From assembly GCA_014860575.1 (NCBI GenBank), contig JACZJK010000052.1, forward strand, positions 99,420 to 163,419: a stretch of DNA of 64,000 nucleotides, read 5' to 3'. Both the position numbers and the translations under genes were made by a program. Position 1 is the first letter of the stretch. The number at the start of each line of letters is the position of its first letter. Shown here piece after piece: positions 42,518 through 51,061 of the stretch. The notes beneath the pieces were generated by a model, which saw only the letters and a program-made list of their open reading frames with translations, made no database searches and was not told where the DNA came from. Source of the stretch: Bacteroidales bacterium. GTDB lineage: Bacteria; Bacteroidota; Bacteroidia; Bacteroidales; JAAYJT01.

Positions 42518-45085
42518 ATGAGAATCTTTGCAATCTTTATCTTTTTCATACTTCAAGTCAAGTTCATAAACGCACAATCAGAAGTGCATGGCAAAGTCAT
42601 TGATAACAAAAGCGGTTTAAATATCTCTGGTGCTTCAGCAATGGTTTCTAACGAGAAAACCGGCGCTATCAGCGATGCCAATGGAAGTTTCAGTCTGAAC
42701 CTGAAGCCTGGAAAATACCTGCTTGTCTTCAATCATATTGCATACGAACCGAAAGAAGTACCAGTGAAACTTGATCCCAACCAAGTGCTGGATCTTGGTA
42801 TCATTGGACTGGATGAGAGAATCATTGGTCTGGAAGAAATCAATGTAATAGCTTCAACGGCTACAGACAGACAAACACCTGTAGCTGCGACCAACCTGTC
42901 TGCCGCTTTGATTGAGCAACGTAATGGAAGCCAGGAATATCCTGAAATAATGAAACGTGTTCCCGGAGTCTATGCTACCAAATTCGGGGGAGGAATTGGT
43001 GATGCACGGGTCACAATAAGGGGTTTTCAACAGGAAAATGTTGCTTTGCTGCTGAATGGTGTGCCGGTGAGCAGTGTAGAAAACGGTTTGGTATACTGGT
43101 CGAACTGGGCAGGGCTTGCAGATGCCACGCAGAGCATTCAGGTTCAACGCGGCCTTGGCGCCTCCAAAGTTGCCGTTAATTCGGTAGGCGGAACCATCAA
43201 TATAATTACAAGGACTACCGATGTTCGGCAAGGTGGTTCAATTACACAGGGTATTTCTGACTTCGGATTGAAGCGAACTATGCTCAGTCTTTCTTCAGGG
43301 CTGATGGACAATGGATTCGCTGTTCAGTTTCTTGGTTCACGAACCACCGGCAGTGGTTTTGCAGATGCAACGCATGTTGATGGCTGGGCTTACTATCTAT
43401 CTATAAGTAAGAATCTGGGTTCTGAACATAAGCTTGTGTTTACAGCGCTTGGTTCGCCCGAGAGGCATGGACAAAGATCGTATGGTCTTACACAGGACGA
43501 GTATCTGAAATTCGGCAACAAATACAATCCCAACTGGGGAATGTTTAATGGCAAGGTGATCAGTGTAAATGAAAACTTCTACCACAAACCTCAAATGACG
43601 CTGAACCATTATTGGAATATTTCCGAAAAATCGTTTCTCGCAACATCTGCGTATTATTCTTTCGGGCATGGTGGTGGCCGGTTTACCGAGGCGTTTGATA
43701 ACCTGCCGGCTTTTGCGATCCGGAAAAACAACCAGATTGACTGGGAGGCTATTCATGAACTTAATAGTACACACACCGATGAATTTACTACTTCCGGAGG
43801 CGAAACACTTAGTGGTTACAGCAAGGTTATTTTAACAAATTACCTGGCAACGCATTACTGGTATGGTATTCTGAGCAATTTCGACCATCAGATAAATGAA
43901 AATACAAAACTTACTGCCGGAGTGCATGTTCGTGATTTCAAATCCCGCCTTCGCGAAGAAATTGATGATTTAATGGGCGGACAATTCTGGATTGAAGATT
44001 ATGCTTGGGCAATCGAAGGTCAGTCGGGAAGGCGAATGATAAAGAATACAGGCGATGTGATAAAGGTTGACAATGGAGCCCTGGTTAGTTATGCAAGCGC
44101 TTTTGGCCAACTTGAATATTCATACGACGCCGGAACAGCATTTCTTGCAGGAACCCTTTCAAACACCTGGTTTCAACGCGAAGATCGGTATAACTATGTT
44201 GAAAATATCCGGAGCCGGCAGGTAAGCCGACAAGGATTTGATATTAAAGCCGGAACTGTATTTAACCTGGACGTCATGCACCATATTTATGCAAACTCCG
44301 GTTATTATTCGCGGGAACCCTATTATAAGTTCGTGTTTGTGAATTTCTCGAACGCCATAGCCCGTGATCTTAAAAATGAGCGTATCGCAGCCGGTGAAAT
44401 TGGCTATGGCTTTTCGAACCGCAACATTGCTTTGCGTATGAATGCCTACTCAACTTATTGGATGGACAAATCGCTGCTTTCAATGGAAAATGTGCAGCTC
44501 GTTGACTCCACCATGACCCGTGCCCTTGTGCGTGGATTGGATGCATGGCATAATGGGCTTGAACTGGAAGCGTATTCCGTTTCAGGCGAACGCTTTACTT
44601 ATGGTGCTAGCGCATCCATCGGCCAATGGAAATGGCAGAATGATGTGATTGCAGAGTTGTACGACGATAACCAGGCTCCCGCGGGAACTACTGAAGTTTA
44701 TGCCAAAGGGCTGTATGTAGGCGATGCCCCGCAAACTCAGATTTTCCTCACAGCTTCTTATAAAATCTGGGATGATCTTACCCTGGCAGCTGAGTGGGTG
44801 TATTACGACAGGCTTTATGCCAATTTCGATCCGGCAGGCCGTAACAATGCTGCTGACAGAAACCAGCCTTACAGGATTCCGGGTTATCATCTGACTGATC
44901 TGTTTGCCACCTACAGTTTTACGATTGGCAACATGCACGCACAGGCACACATGAACTGCTATAATTTGTTTGACAAGGAATCCATCACGCGGGGCGAAGA
45001 CGGCGCCTCACATGATCTGGATACTTTTCGTGGATTCAGGACTTTCGACAGGAGTTTTCATTTATCGCTCAAGCTTTTGTTCTGA
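42518..45085 (+). CDS. TonB-dependent receptor, probable flavin receptor
   Basis: This 855-residue protein has a signal peptide (~1-19), a CarboxypepD_reg-like domain (~22-110; GKVIDNKSGLNISGASAMVS), a plug domain (~120-235; EIMKRVPGVYATKFGGG, RVTIRGFQQENVALLLNGVP, GSVGGTINI-type region) and a 22-strand barrel ending in an aromatic FHLSLKLLF. These receptors import scarce ligands across the outer membrane using TonB energy. Control by the FMN riboswitch 107 bp upstream indicates the ligand is riboflavin, FMN or FAD, which is inference from regulation. There is no SusD partner, as expected for a vitamin receptor. Confidence 0.92.
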   Translation: MRIFAIFIFFILQVKFINAQSEVHGKVIDNKSGLNISGASAMVSNEKTGAISDANGSFSLNLKPGKYLLVFNHIAYEPKEVPVKLDPNQVLDLGIIGLDERIIGLEEINVIASTATDRQTPVAATNLSAALIEQRNGSQEYPEIMKRVPGVYATKFGGGIGDARVTIRGFQQENVALLLNGVPVSSVENGLVYWSNWAGLADATQSIQVQRGLGASKVAVNSVGGTINIITRTTDVRQGGSITQGISDFGLKRTMLSLSSGLMDNGFAVQFLGSRTTGSGFADATHVDGWAYYLSISKNLGSEHKLVFTALGSPERHGQRSYGLTQDEYLKFGNKYNPNWGMFNGKVISVNENFYHKPQMTLNHYWNISEKSFLATSAYYSFGHGGGRFTEAFDNLPAFAIRKNNQIDWEAIHELNSTHTDEFTTSGGETLSGYSKVILTNYLATHYWYGILSNFDHQINENTKLTAGVHVRDFKSRLREEIDDLMGGQFWIEDYAWAIEGQSGRRMIKNTGDVIKVDNGALVSYASAFGQLEYSYDAGTAFLAGTLSNTWFQREDRYNYVENIRSRQVSRQGFDIKAGTVFNLDVMHHIYANSGYYSREPYYKFVFVNFSNAIARDLKNERIAAGEIGYGFSNRNIALRMNAYSTYWMDKSLLSMENVQLVDSTMTRALVRGLDAWHNGLELEAYSVSGERFTYGASASIGQWKWQNDVIAELYDDNQAPAGTTEVYAKGLYVGDAPQTQIFLTASYKIWDDLTLAAEWVYYDRLYANFDPAGRNNAADRNQPYRIPGYHLTDLFATYSFTIGNMHAQAHMNCYNLFDKESITRGEDGASHDLDTFRGFRTFDRSFHLSLKLLF

Positions 45086-45138
45086 TTAACAATCATTGAG
45101 TTTAGGTTCAGAAACAGTAGTGTCCGGTAAACTAGAAG

Positions 45139-45172
45139 GAGATTCCTCACCGCCGCGGCGGTGAGGAATCTC
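45139..45172. repeat. 34-bp perfect palindrome
   Basis: Two 17-nt arms (GAGATTCCTCACCGCCG and its complement) with no loop. It follows a TGTCCGGTAAAC sequence at 45121. No T-run, so not a terminator. Confidence 0.7.
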
Positions 45173-45342
45173 AAACCCATTTTGGAATATTATCATCATT
45201 TTTTAGTTGAATACTACTGGTTCAAAAATTGAACTGAACTCTTATTGTTGCCTTCTTAGCATTTTTTCTGGCCCAAATGAAGCGCTGTAAGCGGAACTTC
45301 CTACTTTTGTCCCGCAGGCAATAATTACATAAAACCAATATT

Positions 45343-46047
45343 GTGACACTTATACAAACGCTTAAACTTGGAAGGTCATACAAAAAAGGGCAAATCATCA
45401 TTCCTGCGCTGCAAGATGTTTCATTTGCGATGCAGGAAGGTGAATTCCTTGCAATTGTAGGCAAATCAGGTTCCGGGAAATCTACCATTCTCAACCTTGT
45501 GGGTGCACTGGATAAAGCCACAACTGGCAGCATTTTCTTCAACGGAAAAGACCTGGCGCAAATGTCCAGATCAGAAATGGCAAATCACCGCCGATTCTCA
45601 GTAGGCATGATTTTTCAATCTTTTAATCTGATCCCTTCCTTCAATGCACTTCAAAATGTTGAGCTGGCTTTGACTTTCGGCGGAATGCCTCGAAGCAAAA
45701 GAAAAAACAAAGCAACTGAACTGCTGGTTAAAATGGGCCTTGAAAACCGGCTTACCCACCGCCCTGATGAACTTTCGGGTGGCGAAACCCAGCGTGTGGC
45801 AATTGCCAGGGCGCTTGCTAACAGTCCAGAGGTACTGCTTGCCGATGAGCCTACCGGCAACCTTGATAGTGAAACATCAGCCGAAATTATGGCATTGCTG
45901 ATGGATTTGAACAAAAATCATAGCCTTTCAATTATACTTGTTACTCACGATCTTGAAACAGCAGAAAAAGTTTCTGACACAATCATCAGGTTAAAAGATG
46001 GCCGTATTGCCGAAACCATTCAAAAAAGGAGGGTCTATGAATCTTAA
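45343..46047 (+). CDS. ABC transporter ATP-binding protein, MacB/LolD type
   Basis: This 234-residue ATPase has Walker A GKSGSGKST, Q-loop MIFQSFNLIP, signature LSGGETQR, Walker B VLLADEPTGNLD and the H-loop VTHD. Sequence and size match the MacB/LolD family, which power transport or mechanotransmission from the periplasm and not classical import. GTG is the start. It overlaps the permease gene by 11 bp. Substrate unknown. Confidence 0.9.
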   Translation: MTLIQTLKLGRSYKKGQIIIPALQDVSFAMQEGEFLAIVGKSGSGKSTILNLVGALDKATTGSIFFNGKDLAQMSRSEMANHRRFSVGMIFQSFNLIPSFNALQNVELALTFGGMPRSKRKNKATELLVKMGLENRLTHRPDELSGGETQRVAIARALANSPEVLLADEPTGNLDSETSAEIMALLMDLNKNHSLSIILVTHDLETAEKVSDTIIRLKDGRIAETIQKRRVYES

Positions 46048-47464
46048 TGATATGGTCATGCTGGGCTTTTCGAACCTGTGGCGAACAAAGCTTCGCACAT
46101 TGCTCACAATCCTTGGCGTGGTGATCGGCATTGGCGCACTCACATCAATGGTTTCTTTTGGAACCGGTATGCAGAAAAATATAACCGATGCCTTTGCCAG
46201 CAACGATCTTTTTACAAGCATCACCGTAACACCTAGGCAAGTGGATTTTGAAAAGCTTGCTGCCGGCGATACCGGGCAAATGGCTGAAGCATTAAAAGAT
46301 GAAGAAAAGCCCTTGACAGATTCAGTGCTGCAGGCAATTAAAGGAATTTCCGGTGTAGCGCTTGCATACCCAAATCTTGAATTCCCGGCACGGGTAAAAT
46401 TCATGGGCGACTCTGCCAGTTTTACAATAAGTGCAATGCCTGCCGCCCTCAGTCAATATAAACCTTTCAACGAATTGCTTGCCGGATCGTTCTGCCCATC
46501 CGATTCATCAGATCTTATAGTCATTAGTGAGGAAGCATTGAGTTCGCACTTTAAGATCCGGCTGCTGAAAGATGGAAATGACAATACATTGACCCGAGCC
46601 GACTCGCTCCGTGGCGTCAGATTCATGCAAGCTGATTCCCTGATCGGAAAAAACATAAGCCTGGTTTCCATGTCCCTGAACCAGGCAAAAGTATCATCTG
46701 CGCTATTTAGTGTGATGCGTAACCAACCGCTGCTCCCATTTGATGAAACAATTACCGAACTCAAGGTGGGTGGCATACTTAAGCGCAAAGAGCAGTTTGC
46801 TTCAAACATGTTCAGCGGCAGCATGATCATTCCAGTTCGAACCGCTGAAAACATTCCACGACTTGGTTTTACGAGCGTTTGGGACTTGCTTGATGCCAGT
46901 AAAAAGGAAGGCACCTATGGCTCAATCCACGTCAGGCTTGAAGACATGAAACACATGGTAAGTGTAAAATCAAAACTCGAAGAAATGGAAGTGGGGGTAT
47001 TTACAATTGCCGATCAGCTTCAGGAAATCAAACGTGCCTTTCTGATCATTAATTCGGCCCTGGGGGCCATTGGCGCGATTGCACTTATTGTTGCAGGGCT
47101 TGGCATCATCAACACTATGGTGATGTCAATTCTTGAGCGCACCCGTGAGATTGGGATCATTAAGGCCATTGGTGGAAGCGAGCAGGAAATAAGGATGATA
47201 TTTTTTGTGGAAGCTTCAGTAATTGGCATTACAGGCGCTGCTGCAGGCCTGGTGCTGGGTTGGATCGTCACCCGCATCGCCAATCTGGTGATGAATGCCC
47301 AATTGATCCCCGAAGGTGTTGAACCTGTGAACCTGTTTTATTTCCCGCTCTGGCTCATTGCTGGTGCAATTGCTTTCTCGGTTCTGATCAGCCTGGCAGC
47401 CGCATTATACCCCGCATCGCGCGCTGCCCGTATTGACCCGGTGAGGGCGCTGAGGCACGATTGA
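46037..47464 (+). CDS. ABC transporter permease, MacB/FtsX type
   Basis: This 475-residue permease has one N-terminal membrane segment (MLGFSNLWRTKLRTLLTILGVVIG region), a large periplasmic core domain (~45-345) and three C-terminal segments with the FtsX motif (MVMSILERTREIGIIKAIGGS). It pairs with the ATPase at 45343. The ATG at 46037 is preferred because a GGAGG lies 6 bp upstream; the frame itself opens at 45998. No membrane-fusion (HlyD-type) or outer-membrane partner is encoded beside it. Confidence 0.9.
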   Translation: MNLNDMVMLGFSNLWRTKLRTLLTILGVVIGIGALTSMVSFGTGMQKNITDAFASNDLFTSITVTPRQVDFEKLAAGDTGQMAEALKDEEKPLTDSVLQAIKGISGVALAYPNLEFPARVKFMGDSASFTISAMPAALSQYKPFNELLAGSFCPSDSSDLIVISEEALSSHFKIRLLKDGNDNTLTRADSLRGVRFMQADSLIGKNISLVSMSLNQAKVSSALFSVMRNQPLLPFDETITELKVGGILKRKEQFASNMFSGSMIIPVRTAENIPRLGFTSVWDLLDASKKEGTYGSIHVRLEDMKHMVSVKSKLEEMEVGVFTIADQLQEIKRAFLIINSALGAIGAIALIVAGLGIINTMVMSILERTREIGIIKAIGGSEQEIRMIFFVEASVIGITGAAAGLVLGWIVTRIANLVMNAQLIPEGVEPVNLFYFPLWLIAGAIAFSVLISLAAALYPASRAARIDPVRALRHD

Positions 47465-47477
47465 ATCTTCCATACGG

Positions 47478-47510
47478 ACCTGTCAGCGTTCGCAGAACCT
47501 GACAGCGTCC
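47478..47510. repeat. CTGTCAG / CTGACAG inverted repeat
   Basis: 7-bp perfect arms (47480-47486 and 47499-47505) in a CCTGTCAGCGTTCGCAGAAC context, between the permease and gdhA. It looks like a small interspersed repeat. Confidence 0.5.
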
Positions 47511-47513
47511 AAA

Positions 47514-47543
47514 TAAAAAAGAGCCGCTCCTTTCGGAACGACT
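47514..47543 (-). terminator. Terminator of gdhA
   Basis: On the minus strand GAGTCGTTCC GAAA GGAGCGGCTC forms a 10-bp stem (one G-U) with a GAAA loop and a T-run. Confidence 0.9.
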
Positions 47544-47582
47544 CCAAACCACATTATTAACCAACCTTATAAAAACTATCTT

Positions 47583-48920
47583 TTAGATTACACCCTGGTC
47601 AATCATGGCGTTGGCAACTTTCATGAAGCCGGCTATATTTGCGCCTTTCACGTAGTTAACAAAACCATCGGGTTCACTGCCATACTTCACACATGAAGCA
47701 TGGATATTGATCATAATTTCATGTAAGCGTTTTTCAACTTCTTCGGCAGTCCAGCTTAATTTCATTGCGTTCTGGCTCTGCTCAAGTCCTGAAGTACCTA
47801 CGCCACCGGCATTTGCAGCTTTTCCGGGCCCAAAGAGTATTTTATTTTCAAGGAAAAATTCAACCGCTTCAGGTGTACTTGGCATATTGGCACCTTCTGA
47901 AACGGCAATCACACCATTTTTCACGAGTGTACGTGCATCGTTGCCATCCAGTTCATTTTGCGTTGCGCATGGGAGCGCTATATCGCACTTCACTTCCCAG
48001 GGGCGTTTTCCCTGATGGAATTGTGAGTTGGGGAATTCGTATGAATAAGGTTTGCAAATATCCTGATTCGAAGCACGCAATTCAAGCAGGTAATCTACTT
48101 TTTCGCCGGTGATACCTTCAGGATCATAGATGTAACCGTCGGGGCCTGAAATAGTAACTACTTTACCACCCAATTGATTGATCTTAATGATTGAACCCCA
48201 TGAAACGTTGCCAAATCCGGAAACTGCAACCACTTTTCCTTCCAGAGTTTCACCCTTGGTTTTGAGCATTTCCTGACAGAAATATACGTTTCCAAATCCG
48301 GTGGCTTCAGGACGGATCAAACTGCCACCCCAGTTGCGGCCTTTGCCTGTGAGAACACCATGATGTTCGCAGGTGAGTTTTTTGTACATGCCATACAGGT
48401 AACCAATTTCACGGCCACCTACGCCGATATCGCCGGCAGGAATATCCATATCAGGTCCGATAATCTTCCAGAGTTCGAGCATAAAGCCCTGGCAGAAACG
48501 CATGATTTCATTGCTGGATTTTCCTTTTGGGTCAAAGTCTGAACCGCCCTTGGCTCCACCCATAGGCAGTGTGGTAAGACTGTTTTTAAAAATTTGCTCG
48601 AACCCAAGGAATTTCAAAATGCTGAGGTTCACACTTGGGTGAAAACGCAAACCGCCTTTGTAGGGTCCGATTGCATTGTTGAACTGGACTCTGTATCCAA
48701 GGTTAACATGTGTTTTTCCACTGTCATCTACCCAGGGAACTTTAAAAGCCAATACCCGGTCGGGCTCTACTAATCTTTCTATAAGATTGGCAGTTTCAAA
48801 CTGAGGATTCTGATTGTAAATTTCCTCGATTGATTCCAATACCTCGCGAACTGCCTGCAGGTACTCAATTTCTCCGGGATGTTTTTTTTCCAGGTTTGCA
48901 ATGATTTTTTCCAGGTCCAT
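47583..48920 (-). CDS. gdhA: Glutamate dehydrogenase (NADP-type)
   Basis: This 445-residue enzyme interconverts 2-oxoglutarate plus ammonia and glutamate. Family marks are the substrate segment GPYKGGLRFHPSVN, LPMGGAKGGSDFDPKGKS with the catalytic lysine, PAGDIGVGGREIGYLYGMYK, the nucleotide-binding AVSGFGNVSWG (the typical NADP-type GSGNVAQ region) and GPGKAANAGGVG. Length fits the hexameric small GDH. It is a single gene with a strong terminator. Confidence 0.96.
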   Translation of the reverse strand: MDLEKIIANLEKKHPGEIEYLQAVREVLESIEEIYNQNPQFETANLIERLVEPDRVLAFKVPWVDDSGKTHVNLGYRVQFNNAIGPYKGGLRFHPSVNLSILKFLGFEQIFKNSLTTLPMGGAKGGSDFDPKGKSSNEIMRFCQGFMLELWKIIGPDMDIPAGDIGVGGREIGYLYGMYKKLTCEHHGVLTGKGRNWGGSLIRPEATGFGNVYFCQEMLKTKGETLEGKVVAVSGFGNVSWGSIIKINQLGGKVVTISGPDGYIYDPEGITGEKVDYLLELRASNQDICKPYSYEFPNSQFHQGKRPWEVKCDIALPCATQNELDGNDARTLVKNGVIAVSEGANMPSTPEAVEFFLENKILFGPGKAANAGGVGTSGLEQSQNAMKLSWTAEEVEKRLHEIMINIHASCVKYGSEPDGFVNYVKGANIAGFMKVANAMIDQGVI

Positions 48921-49092
48921 GGTTAAAATGTTTTAGAAAGTTTATTAAATGTGAACAGTGTAACAATGTTAACAAAATAACAATGCAAAATTACAATTTA
49001 AAGAATCATACCCAAGTATTTGATAAAAATTATTTTTGCAGCGCTGGTTCACAACATATCAAAGAGTGTAATATTTAAGCGGGCAAACAATC

Positions 49093-51012
49093 TCAGGGAT
49101 CAAAAACTTCAATGTGAATATCATCAACAAAAAGATGCTCCTTGCCTGGGTTCCAAATATAGATTTTTAAGATGTCACGCGTAGATCTGAGCTCATTTAC
49201 GGGAACAGTTAGAAAAACGGGGCTCCACTCATTTGGGACGGCGTAATTTGAAACCGAAGAAGCAACCCATGAATAAACAGGGGCATCCCATTGTTCAAGT
49301 GAGAAAACGATGAGCGCCTTGCTGCTTTCGAGCGGTGAATTGACCATTGCGCGGATTTTAACGGTACAGCCTTCTGTCATATTGATATCACCGGCTGGAA
49401 CTTCAAAGGTTGGCCCGTATTCAATTTCAGGGTTCATAAGAATGCTATATTTACCCCGATAAACTTTGGAAGTATCAAGAGCTGAAACTGGTGCCCGCCA
49501 AAGGTCATCAGAATTAAAATTGCTTTGAATGCTGAATACAGGTTCAGGTTTGTCAATCGCAAAATCAGGGCTTTTCGAAAACAGTGTTATTGCCGATAGA
49601 CCTTCATAATCTATATGATAGACTACAAACGGGTAATAAAACTCAATAAGGTCATGTGTTTCGTATGGAACCATTTTGGTCCAGGCATACACAAAATAGT
49701 TTGTTTGTGAGGAGGACAAAATGTTTTTCAGTTCAAAAATATCACGTCCTCCCCTGTTGTCATATTGCTTGAATTCAGGATTAGCATCGAAATGTTTCAG
49801 ATAATATTCAATATAAAAAGAATTGTTAACACTTATTGCCCGTGTTATAGCAGCTTCACCATACTGCTTATCCCATTCCACGATGCGGGCAGCTACATCT
49901 TTAAACTCTCCGAAATGCTGTGTGCTGTAATACTTGTTGTGAATTACTGTCGAACCTAAAATAGCAAGTGCGAGCAAAGACAGCATCGCGAGCCTCTTAA
50001 AATCGAGGTTCCAGAAAGGAAATGAGAAAAGGAAAAACAACAGAAATGGAAACGAAAATATAACTACTGAATGCTGAAGCACCGGGTTCGCAAAGCGGGA
50101 GTAAAAGAAACCTGTGGCAATTGGAACAATAAACCAGATAATTGCAAGGAGCCTTAGGGTCCAATTCTTTTTGCTAAGCTTTTGGCTGCTTAAAAAGCCT
50201 GATAATGAAATGAAAGCTACCATCACCATCACCCAGACAGAATTGTTAAAAAGATAAGCAATGTGTTCCAGCAACCAGTCGTTTTCAGGCTTTCCGAGCC
50301 AGAGCCCTACGCCGCCAATGCTCAAATGGTTCAGGGTAATGTAAATATGCGGGGTAAAAAGTAATGCCGCAGCCAGGCCTGCACCAAGATAATAAAATCT
50401 GTTTTCCTTTCGAAGCAGGAAAAGTCCGCTGCAACCCATAACAAATGCTGTAAGAAAGCTGAAATAATGATTGTACATCATCGCTGCAGTGGCTACCGTA
50501 TAGGCGATAGTATCAAAATATTTACGGTTTGACCCGGCATCAAAGTGAAAAATGACGCGTGTCCAGAAGTAGCCAGTCAGCATAGATAAGAACAGACCCG
50601 AACCGTATGGCCTTGCAATCTGGCTGTATAGGATCGGGAATTGAAGTAATGCAAGACAAACAGCCACAAACAAAGCACTGGTTTTTCCGAACCATAAACG
50701 GGCAGTTAAATAGCCAAACCAAACAGCAAGCACGCCCATCACCACAAAAGGAAAACGAAGGCTGGCTTCGCTGTCGCCAAACAGTTTCACCCAGTAATAA
50801 AGAAACACCTGTATTCCTCCGGGGTGACCATCAACATAAAAGCCTTTGTCAACCAAATCCTTGAAAGTGTCAAACTGAATCCTGACCAGGGCGCTCAGCT
50901 CATCATTTGAAAGTGAAAAATCTGCATAATGAATGAAGCGCAACACAGCAGCAGTGGCAATTATTGTGAGAATCAGCCAGAGATGAATTTTATATTGGTC
51001 TTTTTGTTCCAT
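49093..51012 (-). CDS. Glycosyltransferase family 39-like membrane protein
   Basis: From the ATG at 51012 this 639-residue protein has ~10 membrane segments with the GT39/ArnT-like first loop (YADFSLSNDELSALV, the acidic pair as candidate catalytic residues), YVDGHPGG and ARPYG. Such GT-C enzymes use polyprenyl-phosphate sugars to glycosylate a periplasmic target. The last ~200 residues form an extracytoplasmic beta-rich domain ending in IYIWNPGKEHLFVDDIHIEV. The 903-residue neighbour upstream has similar segments. The acceptor is unknown. Confidence 0.8.
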   Translation of the reverse strand: MEQKDQYKIHLWLILTIIATAAVLRFIHYADFSLSNDELSALVRIQFDTFKDLVDKGFYVDGHPGGIQVFLYYWVKLFGDSEASLRFPFVVMGVLAVWFGYLTARLWFGKTSALFVAVCLALLQFPILYSQIARPYGSGLFLSMLTGYFWTRVIFHFDAGSNRKYFDTIAYTVATAAMMYNHYFSFLTAFVMGCSGLFLLRKENRFYYLGAGLAAALLFTPHIYITLNHLSIGGVGLWLGKPENDWLLEHIAYLFNNSVWVMVMVAFISLSGFLSSQKLSKKNWTLRLLAIIWFIVPIATGFFYSRFANPVLQHSVVIFSFPFLLFFLFSFPFWNLDFKRLAMLSLLALAILGSTVIHNKYYSTQHFGEFKDVAARIVEWDKQYGEAAITRAISVNNSFYIEYYLKHFDANPEFKQYDNRGGRDIFELKNILSSSQTNYFVYAWTKMVPYETHDLIEFYYPFVVYHIDYEGLSAITLFSKSPDFAIDKPEPVFSIQSNFNSDDLWRAPVSALDTSKVYRGKYSILMNPEIEYGPTFEVPAGDINMTEGCTVKIRAMVNSPLESSKALIVFSLEQWDAPVYSWVASSVSNYAVPNEWSPVFLTVPVNELRSTRDILKIYIWNPGKEHLFVDDIHIEVFDP

Positions 51013-51061
51013 AGGCGCAAAAATATGGCTTTCCTGCTTAGAACCTGAGAGGTTTAACAAT

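Noticed and set aside
42854..43231. 125-codon reading frame antisense to the TonB-dependent receptor
   Set aside because: It lies wholly inside a well-supported gene and has no protein-like features.
45139..45172. Terminator of the receptor gene
   Set aside because: The palindrome has no T-run on either side and no loop.
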